Positions 1-7,841 of a stretch of DNA of 64,000 bases are shown here, in pieces (position 1 is the first letter of the stretch; every line of letters starts with the position of its first letter). A model generated the notes under the pieces. That model did no database searches. It saw only the letters and a program-made list of their open reading frames with translations, and was not told the origin of the DNA. The DNA comes from Anaerocolumna sp. MB42-C2 (GTDB lineage Bacteria; Bacillota; Clostridia; Lachnospirales; Lachnospiraceae). The translations under genes and the position numbers were made by a program. Location of the stretch: contig NZ_CP133190.1 of NCBI RefSeq assembly GCF_030913705.1, positions 558,001 to 622,000 of the forward strand, read 5' to 3'.

Positions 1-798
1 CATCTTATTTCCATATTTACCGTCTCCTGCTATAGGATGTCCTATACTGCTAAGGTGTGCACGTATCTGATGTGTCTTACCGGTAATCAGCTTGACCTTT
101 AATAAGGTATATTTATCATTGTACCTAATCGGCTGGTATTCGGTCTGAATCGGCTCACTTCCCTGCAAATACATATCTGTTATTGATACTTTATTTGTTT
201 TCTCATCTTTTTTTAAATATCCGGTTATTTTCTGAAATTCTTTAATCGTACCTTTCACGATACATAGATAAAATTTATCCAAAGTCCTTTCCCTAAACAA
301 CTCCGACATAGTCTGTAAACCCTGCAGCGTTTTGCCTGCCACTACCAATCCGCTGGTATTTCTGTCTAACCGATTGCAGACTCCTGGTTTAAAAGTTTGA
401 AGTTCTTCTATATTAATCTCACCTTTTGATAGTAGGTAGGAAATTATATGCTCCACTAAAGATACGTCATCTTTAACTGCTTTTTGAGATAATAATCCGG
501 CTGGTTTATTAACTACAAGGATATTGGAATCCTCATAAACAACTGTAAAATCATATTCTACAATCGTAGTGCGGAATGATTCGCTGAAATTTTCTATCGT
601 TTCCTCAGATAAAAAAAGCTTAATTTCATCATTGAGCTGTGTTTTCTCAGAACCGTCCGCTTTTTTCCCGTTTAGAGTAATATTTTTCTTACGGAGCATT
701 TTATAAATGAAACTTTTCGGCGCTTTATTTAATTGTTTTAAAAGAAGCTTATCCAGGCGCTGACCAGCTTCATTTTTGTCCACTGTTATTATTTTCAT
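1..798 (-). CDS. RluA-family pseudouridine synthase, partial (C-terminus beyond left edge)
   Basis: This enzyme isomerises uridine to pseudouridine in ribosomal RNA. I translated it directly from the window edge: it begins with ATG at 798 (MKIITVDKNEAGQRLDK) and 266 codons stay open to base 1. An S4 RNA-binding domain (about residues 1-65) precedes the catalytic domain, whose motif CNRLDRNTSG carries the catalytic Asp; KTHQIRAHL, typical of the RluA family, lies near the cut end. About 30-40 C-terminal residues should lie outside the window. The S4 plus RluA layout suggests an RluC/RluD-like 23S rRNA enzyme, but the target site cannot be told from sequence. It lies 74 bases downstream of the HAD gene, beyond a terminator-like hairpin. 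Confidence 0.9.
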   Translation of the reverse strand, partial: MKIITVDKNEAGQRLDKLLLKQLNKAPKSFIYKMLRKKNITLNGKKADGSEKTQLNDEIKLFLSEETIENFSESFRTTIVEYDFTVVYEDSNILVVNKPAGLLSQKAVKDDVSLVEHIISYLLSKGEINIEELQTFKPGVCNRLDRNTSGLVVAGKTLQGLQTMSELFRERTLDKFYLCIVKGTIKEFQKITGYLKKDEKTNKVSITDMYLQGSEPIQTEYQPIRYNDKYTLLKVKLITGKTHQIRAHLSSIGHPIAGDGKYGNKM

Positions 799-857
799 GT
801 TTTTCTTCGTTTCCTGTTAAATATATTTAAATGAATATATTTACATATTGTTATTCT

Positions 858-896
858 AAAAAAAAGAATCTGTCAAAACAGTTCTATGAAAGATTC
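858..896 (-). terminator. Intrinsic terminator after the HAD gene
   Basis: Read on the minus strand, a 6-bp stem GAATCT/AGATTC with a 19-nt loop is followed at once by eight T. The left arm lies inside the last codons of the HAD gene, so the terminator overlaps the 3' end of that CDS. It would separate the HAD gene from the pseudouridine synthase downstream. The stem is short. Confidence 0.55.
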
Positions 897-1526
897 AATA
901 TAATAATCTGCAAGCTCCTGTTTCTTATGGTTATCTTCCCTGGTAAAATGATCATAGACTGCACAAACTTTCATACCGGCATTTTTACCGGCCATAATTC
1001 CCTGTATAACATCCTCAAAAACCAGGCATTTATCCGCAGATACCTTTAAATCATTAGCAACTAACAGATAAATATCAGGTGCCGGTTTCCCCTTTTCTAC
1101 CTCACAGGAAGTACGGATTGATGAAAAATATTCTTTCACATTTAATTTGTCAATTACTAAATCAACCAGTTCCCTTGAATTACTGGTTGCTATCCCCGCT
1201 TTGATCTGATTGTCCCTTAAGAATTGCAGCAGCTTAAAAGCCCCTGTTTTTAATGGAACCTGTGTCATATATTTTTCCCACGCCATCTGATTCCATTCTG
1301 TCTTTATTTCTTCAATGGTTAACTTCAAAGCAAAACGTGTTTTAAAATATATTGCCGTTTCCGAAAAACTCATTCCTTCTATTTCACTCTGCAGATTATC
1401 AGGAAATTCTATCCCGTATTTACTCAAAAACTCAATATCAATATCACGCCACATCCACATAGAATCAACCAAAGTTCCATCCAGATCAAATATCACAGCG
1501 TTAATATCTTGAAACATTCCATCCAT
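873..1526 (-). CDS. HAD-superfamily phosphatase, beta-phosphoglucomutase-like
   Basis: A 217-residue cytoplasmic hydrolase of the haloacid dehalogenase superfamily, subfamily IA, that removes or transfers phosphate on small metabolites. Motif I is FDLDGTLVDS at about residues 13-22 (nucleophile and acid/base Asp). A helical cap follows at about 25-90. Motif II is the Ser in AGIATSNS at about 110-117, motif III the Lys in EKGKPAPD, and motif IV FEDVIQG. Length and cap type fit beta-phosphoglucomutase-like or DOG phosphatases; the substrate cannot be read from the sequence. The start is uncertain: ATG codons at 1526 and 1517 both lack a good Shine-Dalgarno sequence. It lies 57 bases after the pseudouridine synthase gene, probably cotranscribed with it. 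Confidence 0.85.
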   Translation of the reverse strand: MDGMFQDINAVIFDLDGTLVDSMWMWRDIDIEFLSKYGIEFPDNLQSEIEGMSFSETAIYFKTRFALKLTIEEIKTEWNQMAWEKYMTQVPLKTGAFKLLQFLRDNQIKAGIATSNSRELVDLVIDKLNVKEYFSSIRTSCEVEKGKPAPDIYLLVANDLKVSADKCLVFEDVIQGIMAGKNAGMKVCAVYDHFTREDNHKKQELADYYIESFIELF

Positions 1527-1542
1527 TTTTTATACCCATTCC

Positions 1543-1566
1543 CTATCTCAGACAAGTCTGGGATAG
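1543..1566 (-). repeat. Near-perfect 11-bp inverted repeat between two genes
   Basis: CTATCTCAGAC, two bases, then GTCTGGGATAG: an 11-bp stem with one mismatch and a 2-nt spacer, in the 57-base gap between the RsuA-family gene and the HAD gene. No T-run follows on the minus strand, so it is more likely an mRNA processing or stability hairpin than a terminator. Confidence 0.35.
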
Positions 1567-1583
1567 AGAAATTTCTTTCCTGC

Positions 1584-2306
1584 TTATTCATTTCCTTTTA
1601 ATTTATTTAATTCATATTCGGTAAGCTTACGATACTCTCCCGGTGCCAGAGATTCGTCCAAATATAATTCCCCCATACTTAATCTTTTTAAATAGAGAAC
1701 CTCTTTAGAAACTGCCTCAAACATTCTCTTTACCTGGTGGAATTTCCCCTCATAAATAGTTACTTTAATATCTGAGATATCACCGGCTTCCAATATATCA
1801 AGCCGCGCCGGAAGCGTAATAAAATCTTCATCTAATTGTATACCCGACCTAAATGTTTCTACATCTTCCTTAGTTACCATACCTTTTATTCGTGCATAAT
1901 ATACTTTGGGAACATGTTTTTTGGGAGAAAGTAAACGGTGTGCCAAATCACCGTCATTAGTTATTAATAATAACCCCTCCGTATCTTTATCCAGCCGGCC
2001 TACCGGAAATAAATCTTTATTCCTGCCGCTTTTAATTAATTCTACAACTGTCTCACAATGGTTATCCACCGTTGCAGATACCACACCGGCAGGTTTATTC
2101 AGCATATAATATTCAACCGTTTCGTATACAATAGGTTCATTATCAAAATATACTTCTGAACTTATGGTGTTAATCTTGATATCCGGCTCTTTTACAATAA
2201 TTCCGTTTATCTTTACTCTTCCCTTTCTGATATAAGTCTTGACTTCGCTTCTGGTGCCAATACCCATATCAGCAAGATACTTATCTAATCGGACTGGTGT
2301 ACTCAT
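1584..2306 (-). CDS. RsuA-family 16S/23S rRNA pseudouridine synthase
   Basis: Pseudouridine synthase of the RsuA/RluB/RluE/RluF family, modifying one uridine in rRNA. A short S4 RNA-binding domain (about residues 1-60, VRLDKYLADMG onward) is joined to the catalytic domain with the family signature GRLDKDTEGLLLITNDG, which includes the catalytic Asp. FHQVKRMF is the conserved C-terminal motif. I chose ATG 2306 (240 residues) rather than ATG 2315, because GAGAGG abuts 2315 but sits 9 bases before 2306. It lies downstream of the RsmF-like methyltransferase and upstream of a HAD gene. Which uridine it modifies cannot be decided here. Confidence 0.9.
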   Translation of the reverse strand: MSTPVRLDKYLADMGIGTRSEVKTYIRKGRVKINGIIVKEPDIKINTISSEVYFDNEPIVYETVEYYMLNKPAGVVSATVDNHCETVVELIKSGRNKDLFPVGRLDKDTEGLLLITNDGDLAHRLLSPKKHVPKVYYARIKGMVTKEDVETFRSGIQLDEDFITLPARLDILEAGDISDIKVTIYEGKFHQVKRMFEAVSKEVLYLKRLSMGELYLDESLAPGEYRKLTEYELNKLKGNE

Positions 2307-2353
2307 ACCCGCCATCCTCTCTTATTTAATTCATTTTCAGGTAATTACAAAAC

Positions 2354-2368
2354 TTGCCCTTAGGGCAA
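2354..2368 (-). terminator. Short hairpin, possible weak terminator after the rRNA methyltransferase gene
   Basis: TTGCCC-TTA-GGGCAA is a perfect 6-bp stem with a 3-nt loop in the gap between the rsmF-like gene and the RsuA-family gene. On the minus strand it is followed by GTTTTG, a short T-run. A 14-bp palindrome (AAACTATATAGTTT) sits nearby at 2411-2424. Partial termination is plausible but not shown. Confidence 0.35.
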
Positions 2369-2446
2369 CTGAAGCTATGAAATTTGTATCAATTGTATGG
2401 CAGATTCTAAAAACTATATAGTTTCACAATTGCCTATAAATTTATA

Positions 2447-3835
2447 TTACATCCATCGCCAACCTGGAAGATATTTATTCTTTAAGACATTATTGGTTAA
2501 CTTTCCCCAACCCAGAGGATATCCATCAACATTTATCAGGTTCCAGCTTTCCTGATATTCACCTGTAACCGTTATCGTTTCACATTTTAGATATTTTATT
2601 ACATCCGGATTGTCTGCCGTGAAATTAATGCTTTTCGGATAATCCCAGCTTTTTAAGGCACAGGCTAAAGCCTGGCTCGGTTCAAACCGGTTCTTTTTCA
2701 TTTCACCGAGGAATAATCCAGGTCTTAATATGCGTAGACCCTTAATACTTGGAATATCTTCAGGTAACAGATATATTTTATCTTCTCTTAAACTCAGGTT
2801 TTTATAATCTATGGTCAGCCCTAGTTGATTTAAGAATTCCACCGCCTCCCCGGATAAACTTACTTTATCCTTATTCTCTCCATAAGAACCTGTCACTGTA
2901 CCATCCGATGCTTTCTCCAACAAGGTTATAAAATGCCCTTCTCCATGTATTCGGTGAGGCCATAACCGAATACAGTTTGATAACTCCTCCGGTCCCTCCA
3001 CCCATTCCGGCCTACCAAAAGAAAACCCCTCATATGAAACATCATTTGCATATTCGTCCTTTAACGGATTTAATATATGAAAATCCGGATATTGCTCCAG
3101 TAAGAATTTAATGGTACCCTCATTCTCTTCCGGTGAAAAGGTACAGGTAGAATAGAGTATTTTGCCTCCTGGTTTTAACATTCTGGCAGCGCTTAATATA
3201 ATCTCTTTTTGCAGCTTATTATAATAATCCACACCATACTGTTCCCAGTTTTTCATAATGGAGGGTGTTTTTCGAAACATTCCCTCGCCTGAGCAGGGCG
3301 CATCTACTAAGATCTTATCAAAATATCCCTCAAAATAATTTACTAATTTTGCCGGAGCTTCACTCACCACAATCGCATTCTTAACGCCAAACAGTTCTAT
3401 GTTTTTTAACAGTGCTTTTGCTCTGGAATTACTGATATCATTTGCAACCAGTACTCCCTCTCCTTTAAGCTTTGCTGCTAATTCCGTACTTTTTCCGCCT
3501 GGAGCGGCACATAAATCCAAGACTTTATCTCCAGGTTTAACCGGGAGTAAATTAGCAGGCGTCATTGCGCTGGGTTCCTGTATATAATATAAACCGGCAT
3601 AATAATACGGATGCCTTGCCGGCTGTTCTTTTCCAATATAATAATAGCCATTTTCAATCCATGGAATTCTTTTGATCTCAAAAGGACAAATTTTTTCAAA
3701 TTCTTCCGGTGTTATTTTTAAAGTATTGATCCTTAATCCACTGTAATGTTTCTCTTCAAAGCATTTTATATAATCTTCATATTCTTCCCCTAACAACTCC
3801 CTCATCCGGTTCTCAAAAAGCTTTGGTAATGTCAT
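2447..3835 (-). CDS. rsmF: NOL1/NOP2/Sun-family rRNA (cytosine-5)-methyltransferase, RsmF-like
   Basis: SAM-dependent enzyme that methylates C5 of a cytosine in 16S rRNA. In this 462-residue protein the Rossmann methyltransferase core covers about residues 70-310: VLDLCAAPGGKS is the SAM-binding motif, DAPCSGEGMFRK holds the first conserved Cys, and YSTCTFSPEENE holds the second (catalytic) Cys. The C-terminal ~150 residues match the RsmF-type RNA-binding extension, with WGKLTNNVLKNKYLPGWRWM at the end. Both cysteines needed for catalysis and product release are present. The gene starts 26 bases after the alarmone synthetase. Assignment to RsmF rather than RsmB rests on length and the lack of a NusB-like N-terminus. 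Confidence 0.88.
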   Translation of the reverse strand: MTLPKLFENRMRELLGEEYEDYIKCFEEKHYSGLRINTLKITPEEFEKICPFEIKRIPWIENGYYYIGKEQPARHPYYYAGLYYIQEPSAMTPANLLPVKPGDKVLDLCAAPGGKSTELAAKLKGEGVLVANDISNSRAKALLKNIELFGVKNAIVVSEAPAKLVNYFEGYFDKILVDAPCSGEGMFRKTPSIMKNWEQYGVDYYNKLQKEIILSAARMLKPGGKILYSTCTFSPEENEGTIKFLLEQYPDFHILNPLKDEYANDVSYEGFSFGRPEWVEGPEELSNCIRLWPHRIHGEGHFITLLEKASDGTVTGSYGENKDKVSLSGEAVEFLNQLGLTIDYKNLSLREDKIYLLPEDIPSIKGLRILRPGLFLGEMKKNRFEPSQALACALKSWDYPKSINFTADNPDVIKYLKCETITVTGEYQESWNLINVDGYPLGWGKLTNNVLKNKYLPGWRWM

Positions 3836-3861
3836 CTGTTTCTCCTTAAACTGTACTTTTC

Positions 3862-4665
3862 TTATCTTAGGCTTTGTGCCCGATATCCCTCCGATATAAT
3901 ATCCAATTCTTTGTTAAAACGTTCTAACTGTTCCAAATCGCCGGATTCGTAAATTTGGAAGAACTCATCCTGTATCTTAACAACTTCTCTTTTATTTGCC
4001 ACTTTATATAGATTCTGAATGTTGGTCAATATATCTGCAACCATATTGGCCTTAATTTTAAAAGAATTTTGGGCATCCATGATTTCATCCCGGACAGAAG
4101 ACATCTCCTGGTCTAATACAATAACAGCATCTGCTGCTTTGGAAAGCCTGTCCCGGATATGCTCCGGCATATTCTGCTTATATTTATATTGCAGGGAATG
4201 CTCTATCGTAGACCAGAAATTCATAGCCAATGTACGTATCTGTATTTCTGCCTGTAATTCTTTGGTCCCTTTAAGCGTCTGAACGGTATAATAAATTATA
4301 ATATGATAACTTCGATAACCGCTTGGTTTCATCTTTGTAATATAATCCTTTTCACTTTTGATTCTCATATCGGTTCTTTTCTTAATTATCTCCACTACTT
4401 TCTGGATATCTTCAACGAACTGGCAGATAATACGGATTCCTGCAATATCTTCCACCTTTTCTTCCATATCCTCTAAAGGTATCTGCTTTTTTTGTGCTTT
4501 CTCCAATATACTGGAAATAGTTTTAACACGGCCGTTAACCTGTTCAATAGGGGAATAATCTCCCATCTTCCGATATTCTTCAATAATATGGTTAAATTTT
4601 ACAACTAATTCATCTACCGCTAAAAAATATGGATCCAGTATTTCCCTCCATAATTGTATTTCCAT
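3862..4665 (-). CDS. Small alarmone synthetase, RelQ/RelP-like GTP pyrophosphokinase
   Basis: Single-domain (p)ppGpp synthetase: it transfers pyrophosphate from ATP to GTP or GDP as part of the stringent response, and does so without the ribosome-binding domains of long RelA. Of 267 residues, the synthetase fold spans about 40-200. Motifs seen are VKTISSILEKAQKK (substrate-binding basic patch), IAGIRIICQF, KPSGYRSYHIIIYY (G-loop-like region) and AEIQIRTLAMNFWSTIEH. No HD hydrolase, TGS or ACT domain is present. The C-terminal ~60 residues are helical, as in RelQ tetramers. AAGGAG lies 9 bases before ATG 4665. It has its own likely promoter at about 4783-4811. RelP or RelQ subclass is not decided. 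Confidence 0.9.
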   Translation of the reverse strand: MEIQLWREILDPYFLAVDELVVKFNHIIEEYRKMGDYSPIEQVNGRVKTISSILEKAQKKQIPLEDMEEKVEDIAGIRIICQFVEDIQKVVEIIKKRTDMRIKSEKDYITKMKPSGYRSYHIIIYYTVQTLKGTKELQAEIQIRTLAMNFWSTIEHSLQYKYKQNMPEHIRDRLSKAADAVIVLDQEMSSVRDEIMDAQNSFKIKANMVADILTNIQNLYKVANKREVVKIQDEFFQIYESGDLEQLERFNKELDIISEGYRAQSLR

Positions 4666-4782
4666 CTAACCTCACTCCTTGTCCCCCATAAAATTAATAC
4701 TTATCATAAACCAAAACTCCTATTTATGACTCTTGTTATAATTGGAATTTACTAGTAATCAGGCAATTCCTCATTCCGCTAC

Positions 4783-4811
4783 ATTATAACATAAACCCAT
4801 TTGTTTGTGGA
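4783..4811 (-). promoter_or_regulatory. Candidate vegetative promoter for the alarmone synthetase gene
   Basis: On the minus strand, TCCACA, a 17-base spacer, then a perfect TATAAT. The -10 hexamer is about 118 bases upstream of the alarmone synthetase ATG, and the preceding gene ends beyond it. The -35 matches the consensus at 4 of 6 positions. Confidence 0.45.
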
Positions 4812-4864
4812 AAATATTTTATATTTACGACGATTTCAATGGAAGATTGTATCTGTCCCACCGG

Positions 4865-5908
4865 TTATTTTTTTTGACTTTTGTTTATGGAATCTAAATA
4901 AAGCAGAACAGAATAGGGATTCACGCTTAATTCTCCAAAATCCGTTTCAACATAAATTCCCACATGCAAATGAACATCAAATTTACCGACGGTTCCTTCT
5001 GTCCCATATCCGCTGTCTCCCATGTATCCTAAGAAGTCTCCTGCTTTTATACTGTCACCGATTTTTAGACCAGGCGCATACGACTCTAAATGTGCATAAT
5101 AATAATAAGCACCATATGTACCGCGGATTCCGATTCGATAACCTCCCTTCTCCAGCCATCCCAGCTTTTCTACGGTTCCGTCCGTCATACTGACAATCGG
5201 ATATACTCCTCTTATATTTTCCTTAGACATAATATCTGTACCCTCATGCCTTCTGCTGCCACCGTAACTTCGGTAGGCATTCCAGGTATCGATAAAATTA
5301 ACATTTAAATCTCCGTCAGAATCAGGAATTACAGGGAAACATATGATATCGGAAAGTATGGCTTTATAATATGCTTTCAATTCCATAAAGCTTTTACTTT
5401 GAAATAACCTGCTTATTAGAAAATCACTGTTACTCTTACCAATTTTTCTGGTATTATTTAAATTATATCTGTTTAGCAACATGTCTAAGGTTATATAATC
5501 CATCGTATCATATTTCTGTGATTTATTATTTTCATATTTATTATTTTTTTGATATTTTTCACTTTTTTCATTTGTTTCTAATTCCTTATCCAATTTTCGT
5601 TTTATATCTTTTATCATTTTTGCCGGTATTAACATCTCGCGGAAAGAATCATAATCAATTCCCTCTTCCTTTACCTGTTGAACTACAATATTTAATTCAA
5701 TCCGGTTTAAGGTAATTCCCACGATACATGTGCTTATGATAAATAACAGAATATAAAATCGAAGCTGCCCTCCGGTAATGAAACTATCACCCTTGTTATA
5801 TCTATTAAAAGCATAAGGAATAGACTTTCTATACTTATATTGGGTTTTTCTTCTTATATAACGATTCTGTAATCTCCTGTTATTATAGATTTTTTTGCTC
5901 GTAAACAT
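4865..5908 (-). CDS. M23 (LytM-type) metallopeptidase, membrane-anchored
   Basis: Peptidase family M23 protein, expected to cut peptidoglycan cross-bridges outside the membrane. I start it at ATG 5908 (347 residues), 7 bases after GGAG; an in-frame TTG further upstream gives an implausible leader. A very basic N-terminus (about residues 1-45) precedes one membrane segment (RFYILLFIISTCIVGITL), then a linker with an Asn/Lys-rich stretch. The C-terminal M23 domain carries HEGTDI and VHLHVGIYV, matching the zinc ligands HxxxD and HxH. All visible ligands are present, so it is probably active. The neighbouring upstream gene encodes an LCP protein, giving a cell-wall pair. Target bond unknown. Confidence 0.85.
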   Translation of the reverse strand: MFTSKKIYNNRRLQNRYIRRKTQYKYRKSIPYAFNRYNKGDSFITGGQLRFYILLFIISTCIVGITLNRIELNIVVQQVKEEGIDYDSFREMLIPAKMIKDIKRKLDKELETNEKSEKYQKNNKYENNKSQKYDTMDYITLDMLLNRYNLNNTRKIGKSNSDFLISRLFQSKSFMELKAYYKAILSDIICFPVIPDSDGDLNVNFIDTWNAYRSYGGSRRHEGTDIMSKENIRGVYPIVSMTDGTVEKLGWLEKGGYRIGIRGTYGAYYYYAHLESYAPGLKIGDSIKAGDFLGYMGDSGYGTEGTVGKFDVHLHVGIYVETDFGELSVNPYSVLLYLDSINKSQKK

Positions 5909-6087
5909 AATTATCTCCGGAAATAGTCTGGACGTCCTTATTATTATATGTTTACACAAAAAAGATATGCTAAAAACACAGTACGAAAAGGGCAATTGTA
6001 AGATTCTTATTGTATAAACCTGTTGTTACCAAGTCTTTATAATAAAAATTTACATCGCCCTTATTAATAGTAAGCCGGTAAAAGCCA

Positions 6088-7425
6088 TTATTTATTTGAA
6101 ATGTATTTCTTTCCAAAAATGAATTCATGTAATATCTTAACATTCTCCTGAAGGTCCGGAATTAAAACGGACATTTTACGTACATACCCCTCATCAAAAG
6201 TATGATCGGCAGGAAGTCTTAAATTTTGTATTTCTGTTAACCCCAATGACATGGCCGTTCTTAAATAGGTTTCAAAATCATCTTGTTTAATATCAGTCGT
6301 AATCAGGGGCAATATATCATTCATTAATAGTACCAGTTCCGGCATACTTTTAGATTTGTATTGATCAAAGATGGCATTTAATACAATTCTTTGTCTGGAT
6401 GTTCTTCCAAAGTCATTAATTTGATCATCTCCTGTTGCTACATAACGAACTCTGCAATAGCCCAATGCCTGATTTCCATTTAAAACCTGGGAACCGCCCA
6501 CGACATTTCTGAATTCCGGTTTTGAGATATAATTTGTCGTATTTAAATAATTTGCTTCCTCATCCGTTAATGTGATTTTAACCCCGCCAAGTTTATTGAT
6601 AACATTTTCGAAATCATCAAAACCAACTAAAACATAACCATCTAGTTTAACATCAAAATTCAACTCTATTGTTTTATAAAGTAAAGGGATTCCCCCAATC
6701 TCATAGGCTGCATTTAATTTATTATCTTTATTATCCGGTATCTGTACCAGCATATCTCTCATTAATGAAGTTAATTTAAAGGATTTATCTATTGTATTCA
6801 TAGTAGCAATCATCATTATATCCGTTCGACCCCGACCATTGCCGGAATCTATCGCTTCTTCTCCTAATAACAAAATGTTGGTTATCCCCTCTTCTATTCT
6901 GGCACTTTCGTCTGTTGTATTGGTATCCCATTGCACCGGAGTTTCCGTAGGTTTGACCGGTAATTCTGTTGAATCTTCTTCCACATCATCAACCACTTCC
7001 TGGGCAACTACATTTAGACCATCATCATAATTCATTTTACCATAAGCATAATTTGCAGCAGTCTGCCACAAAAAATTTCTGCCTAAAGGAGTCAAAAATA
7101 AAAATACAAAAATAAATAAAAGAGTCCCAACACCTGCAAGTGTATATTTCATCTTAGATGGCTTACCCTTTTTTCCTCCTTTTTGATCCATCTTGCTTTG
7201 TATTTCCATTTCAGTTAAAACTTGTCTGCCTAATGATTTATTTAAATTATCAAATATCTCTTCATCATTATTAATAACGATTTCTTTCTCTATAGGTTCT
7301 TCTGCCATTAGCTCCTCAATAAACTGCATATAATCAAATTCTTCTTCGGATAACTTGTCTGTTTTACCTTTATCGAATGTGGATTCCTCAGATACATCTG
7401 GGTTATTTTGGTTCTGCTTCTTCAT
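6088..7425 (-). CDS. LytR-CpsA-Psr (LCP) family glycopolymer ligase
   Basis: LCP-family proteins transfer wall teichoic acids or other anionic polymers from undecaprenyl carriers to peptidoglycan. The 445-residue protein starts at ATG 7425, seven bases after AGGAG; an upstream in-frame TTG is rejected. A charged cytoplasmic N-terminus of about 100 residues leads to one membrane segment (LAGVGTLLFIFVFLFLTPLG), an acidic/Pro-rich linker and the extracellular LCP domain. LCP hallmarks seen are RTDIMMIATM, the MRDM Arg-Asp, NAAYEIGG, and GRTSRQRIVLNAIF with its conserved Arg residues. A well-formed promoter lies upstream. The acceptor polymer cannot be predicted. Confidence 0.9.
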   Translation of the reverse strand: MKKQNQNNPDVSEESTFDKGKTDKLSEEEFDYMQFIEELMAEEPIEKEIVINNDEEIFDNLNKSLGRQVLTEMEIQSKMDQKGGKKGKPSKMKYTLAGVGTLLFIFVFLFLTPLGRNFLWQTAANYAYGKMNYDDGLNVVAQEVVDDVEEDSTELPVKPTETPVQWDTNTTDESARIEEGITNILLLGEEAIDSGNGRGRTDIMMIATMNTIDKSFKLTSLMRDMLVQIPDNKDNKLNAAYEIGGIPLLYKTIELNFDVKLDGYVLVGFDDFENVINKLGGVKITLTDEEANYLNTTNYISKPEFRNVVGGSQVLNGNQALGYCRVRYVATGDDQINDFGRTSRQRIVLNAIFDQYKSKSMPELVLLMNDILPLITTDIKQDDFETYLRTAMSLGLTEIQNLRLPADHTFDEGYVRKMSVLIPDLQENVKILHEFIFGKKYISNK

Positions 7426-7482
7426 ATAATAACTCCTGCATATTTTTATTCGCAATTTATTTTCCAAATACTGGTATGGAAT

Positions 7483-7511
7483 ATTATAGCATGGTTCCCA
7501 CAGAATGTAAA
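7483..7511 (-). promoter_or_regulatory. Vegetative promoter for the LCP gene
   Basis: TTTACA, a 17-base spacer, then TATAAT on the minus strand: one mismatch in the -35 and a perfect -10. It lies 58-86 bases upstream of the LCP ATG (7425), directly next to the structured repeat at 7541-7720. Confidence 0.65.
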
Positions 7512-7540
7512 ATTGTTTTTAAGCAAATGTAAATTATTCT

Positions 7541-7720
7541 ATTACGGTGCTACTGTTCACTCCCCTGCAAAAAGCAGCTGTTCCGCGAACAATAACACGC
7601 TTCGCGATGCACACAAAACGAGGAGGCAGCGTTCCTACGCTGCAATTCTCCGGTTTTCTGTGACAATACGTCACAAAAAACACGTCGCGTTGTTACCTGT
7701 AAACAGTAACATTACAGTAC
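7541..7720. repeat. MITE-like, multi-hairpin intergenic element
   Basis: This part of the long gap 7426-7841 is clearly richer in G+C than its surroundings. Ends at 7549-7560 (GCTACTGTTCAC) and 7699-7710 (reverse complement GTTACTGTTTAC) form imperfect terminal inverted repeats, 10 of 12 identical. Inside are smaller hairpins: CTGC/GCAG at 7564-7578, GTTC/GAAC around 7580, GCAGCGT/ACGCTGC at 7626-7643, and GTGAC/GTCAC at 7659-7673. No coding frame is convincing. It resembles a miniature transposable or REP-like element; copy number elsewhere cannot be seen here. Confidence 0.5.
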
Positions 7721-7723
7721 TAT

Positions 7724-7781
7724 AAAAACTCCCTTATTATTAGAGTTAACTATATTAATCTCTAATAATAAGGGAGTTTTT
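7724..7781. terminator. Bidirectional intrinsic terminator between the CapA-type and LCP genes
   Basis: A perfect 22-bp inverted repeat (7724-7745 and 7760-7781) with a 14-nt loop. The arms start with AAAAACTCCC and end with GGGAGTTTTT, so a T-run follows the stem in both directions. It should end transcription coming from the capA-like gene (stop at 7842) before it reaches the LCP gene, whose promoter lies further on. Confidence 0.85.
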
Positions 7782-7841
7782 ATTAACTTTAGGAAATTAT
7801 CTACAGCGCAATATAGTTCTATCAACTTTTCTCCAATATAT

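Noticed and set aside
4801..5193. Plus-strand 130-codon ORF
   Set aside because: Antisense to the M23 peptidase domain, whose catalytic motifs prove the minus strand is coding.
7408..7725. Plus-strand 105-codon ORF
   Set aside because: It runs through the structured repeat and the LCP promoter, has no ribosome site and no protein-like conservation pattern.
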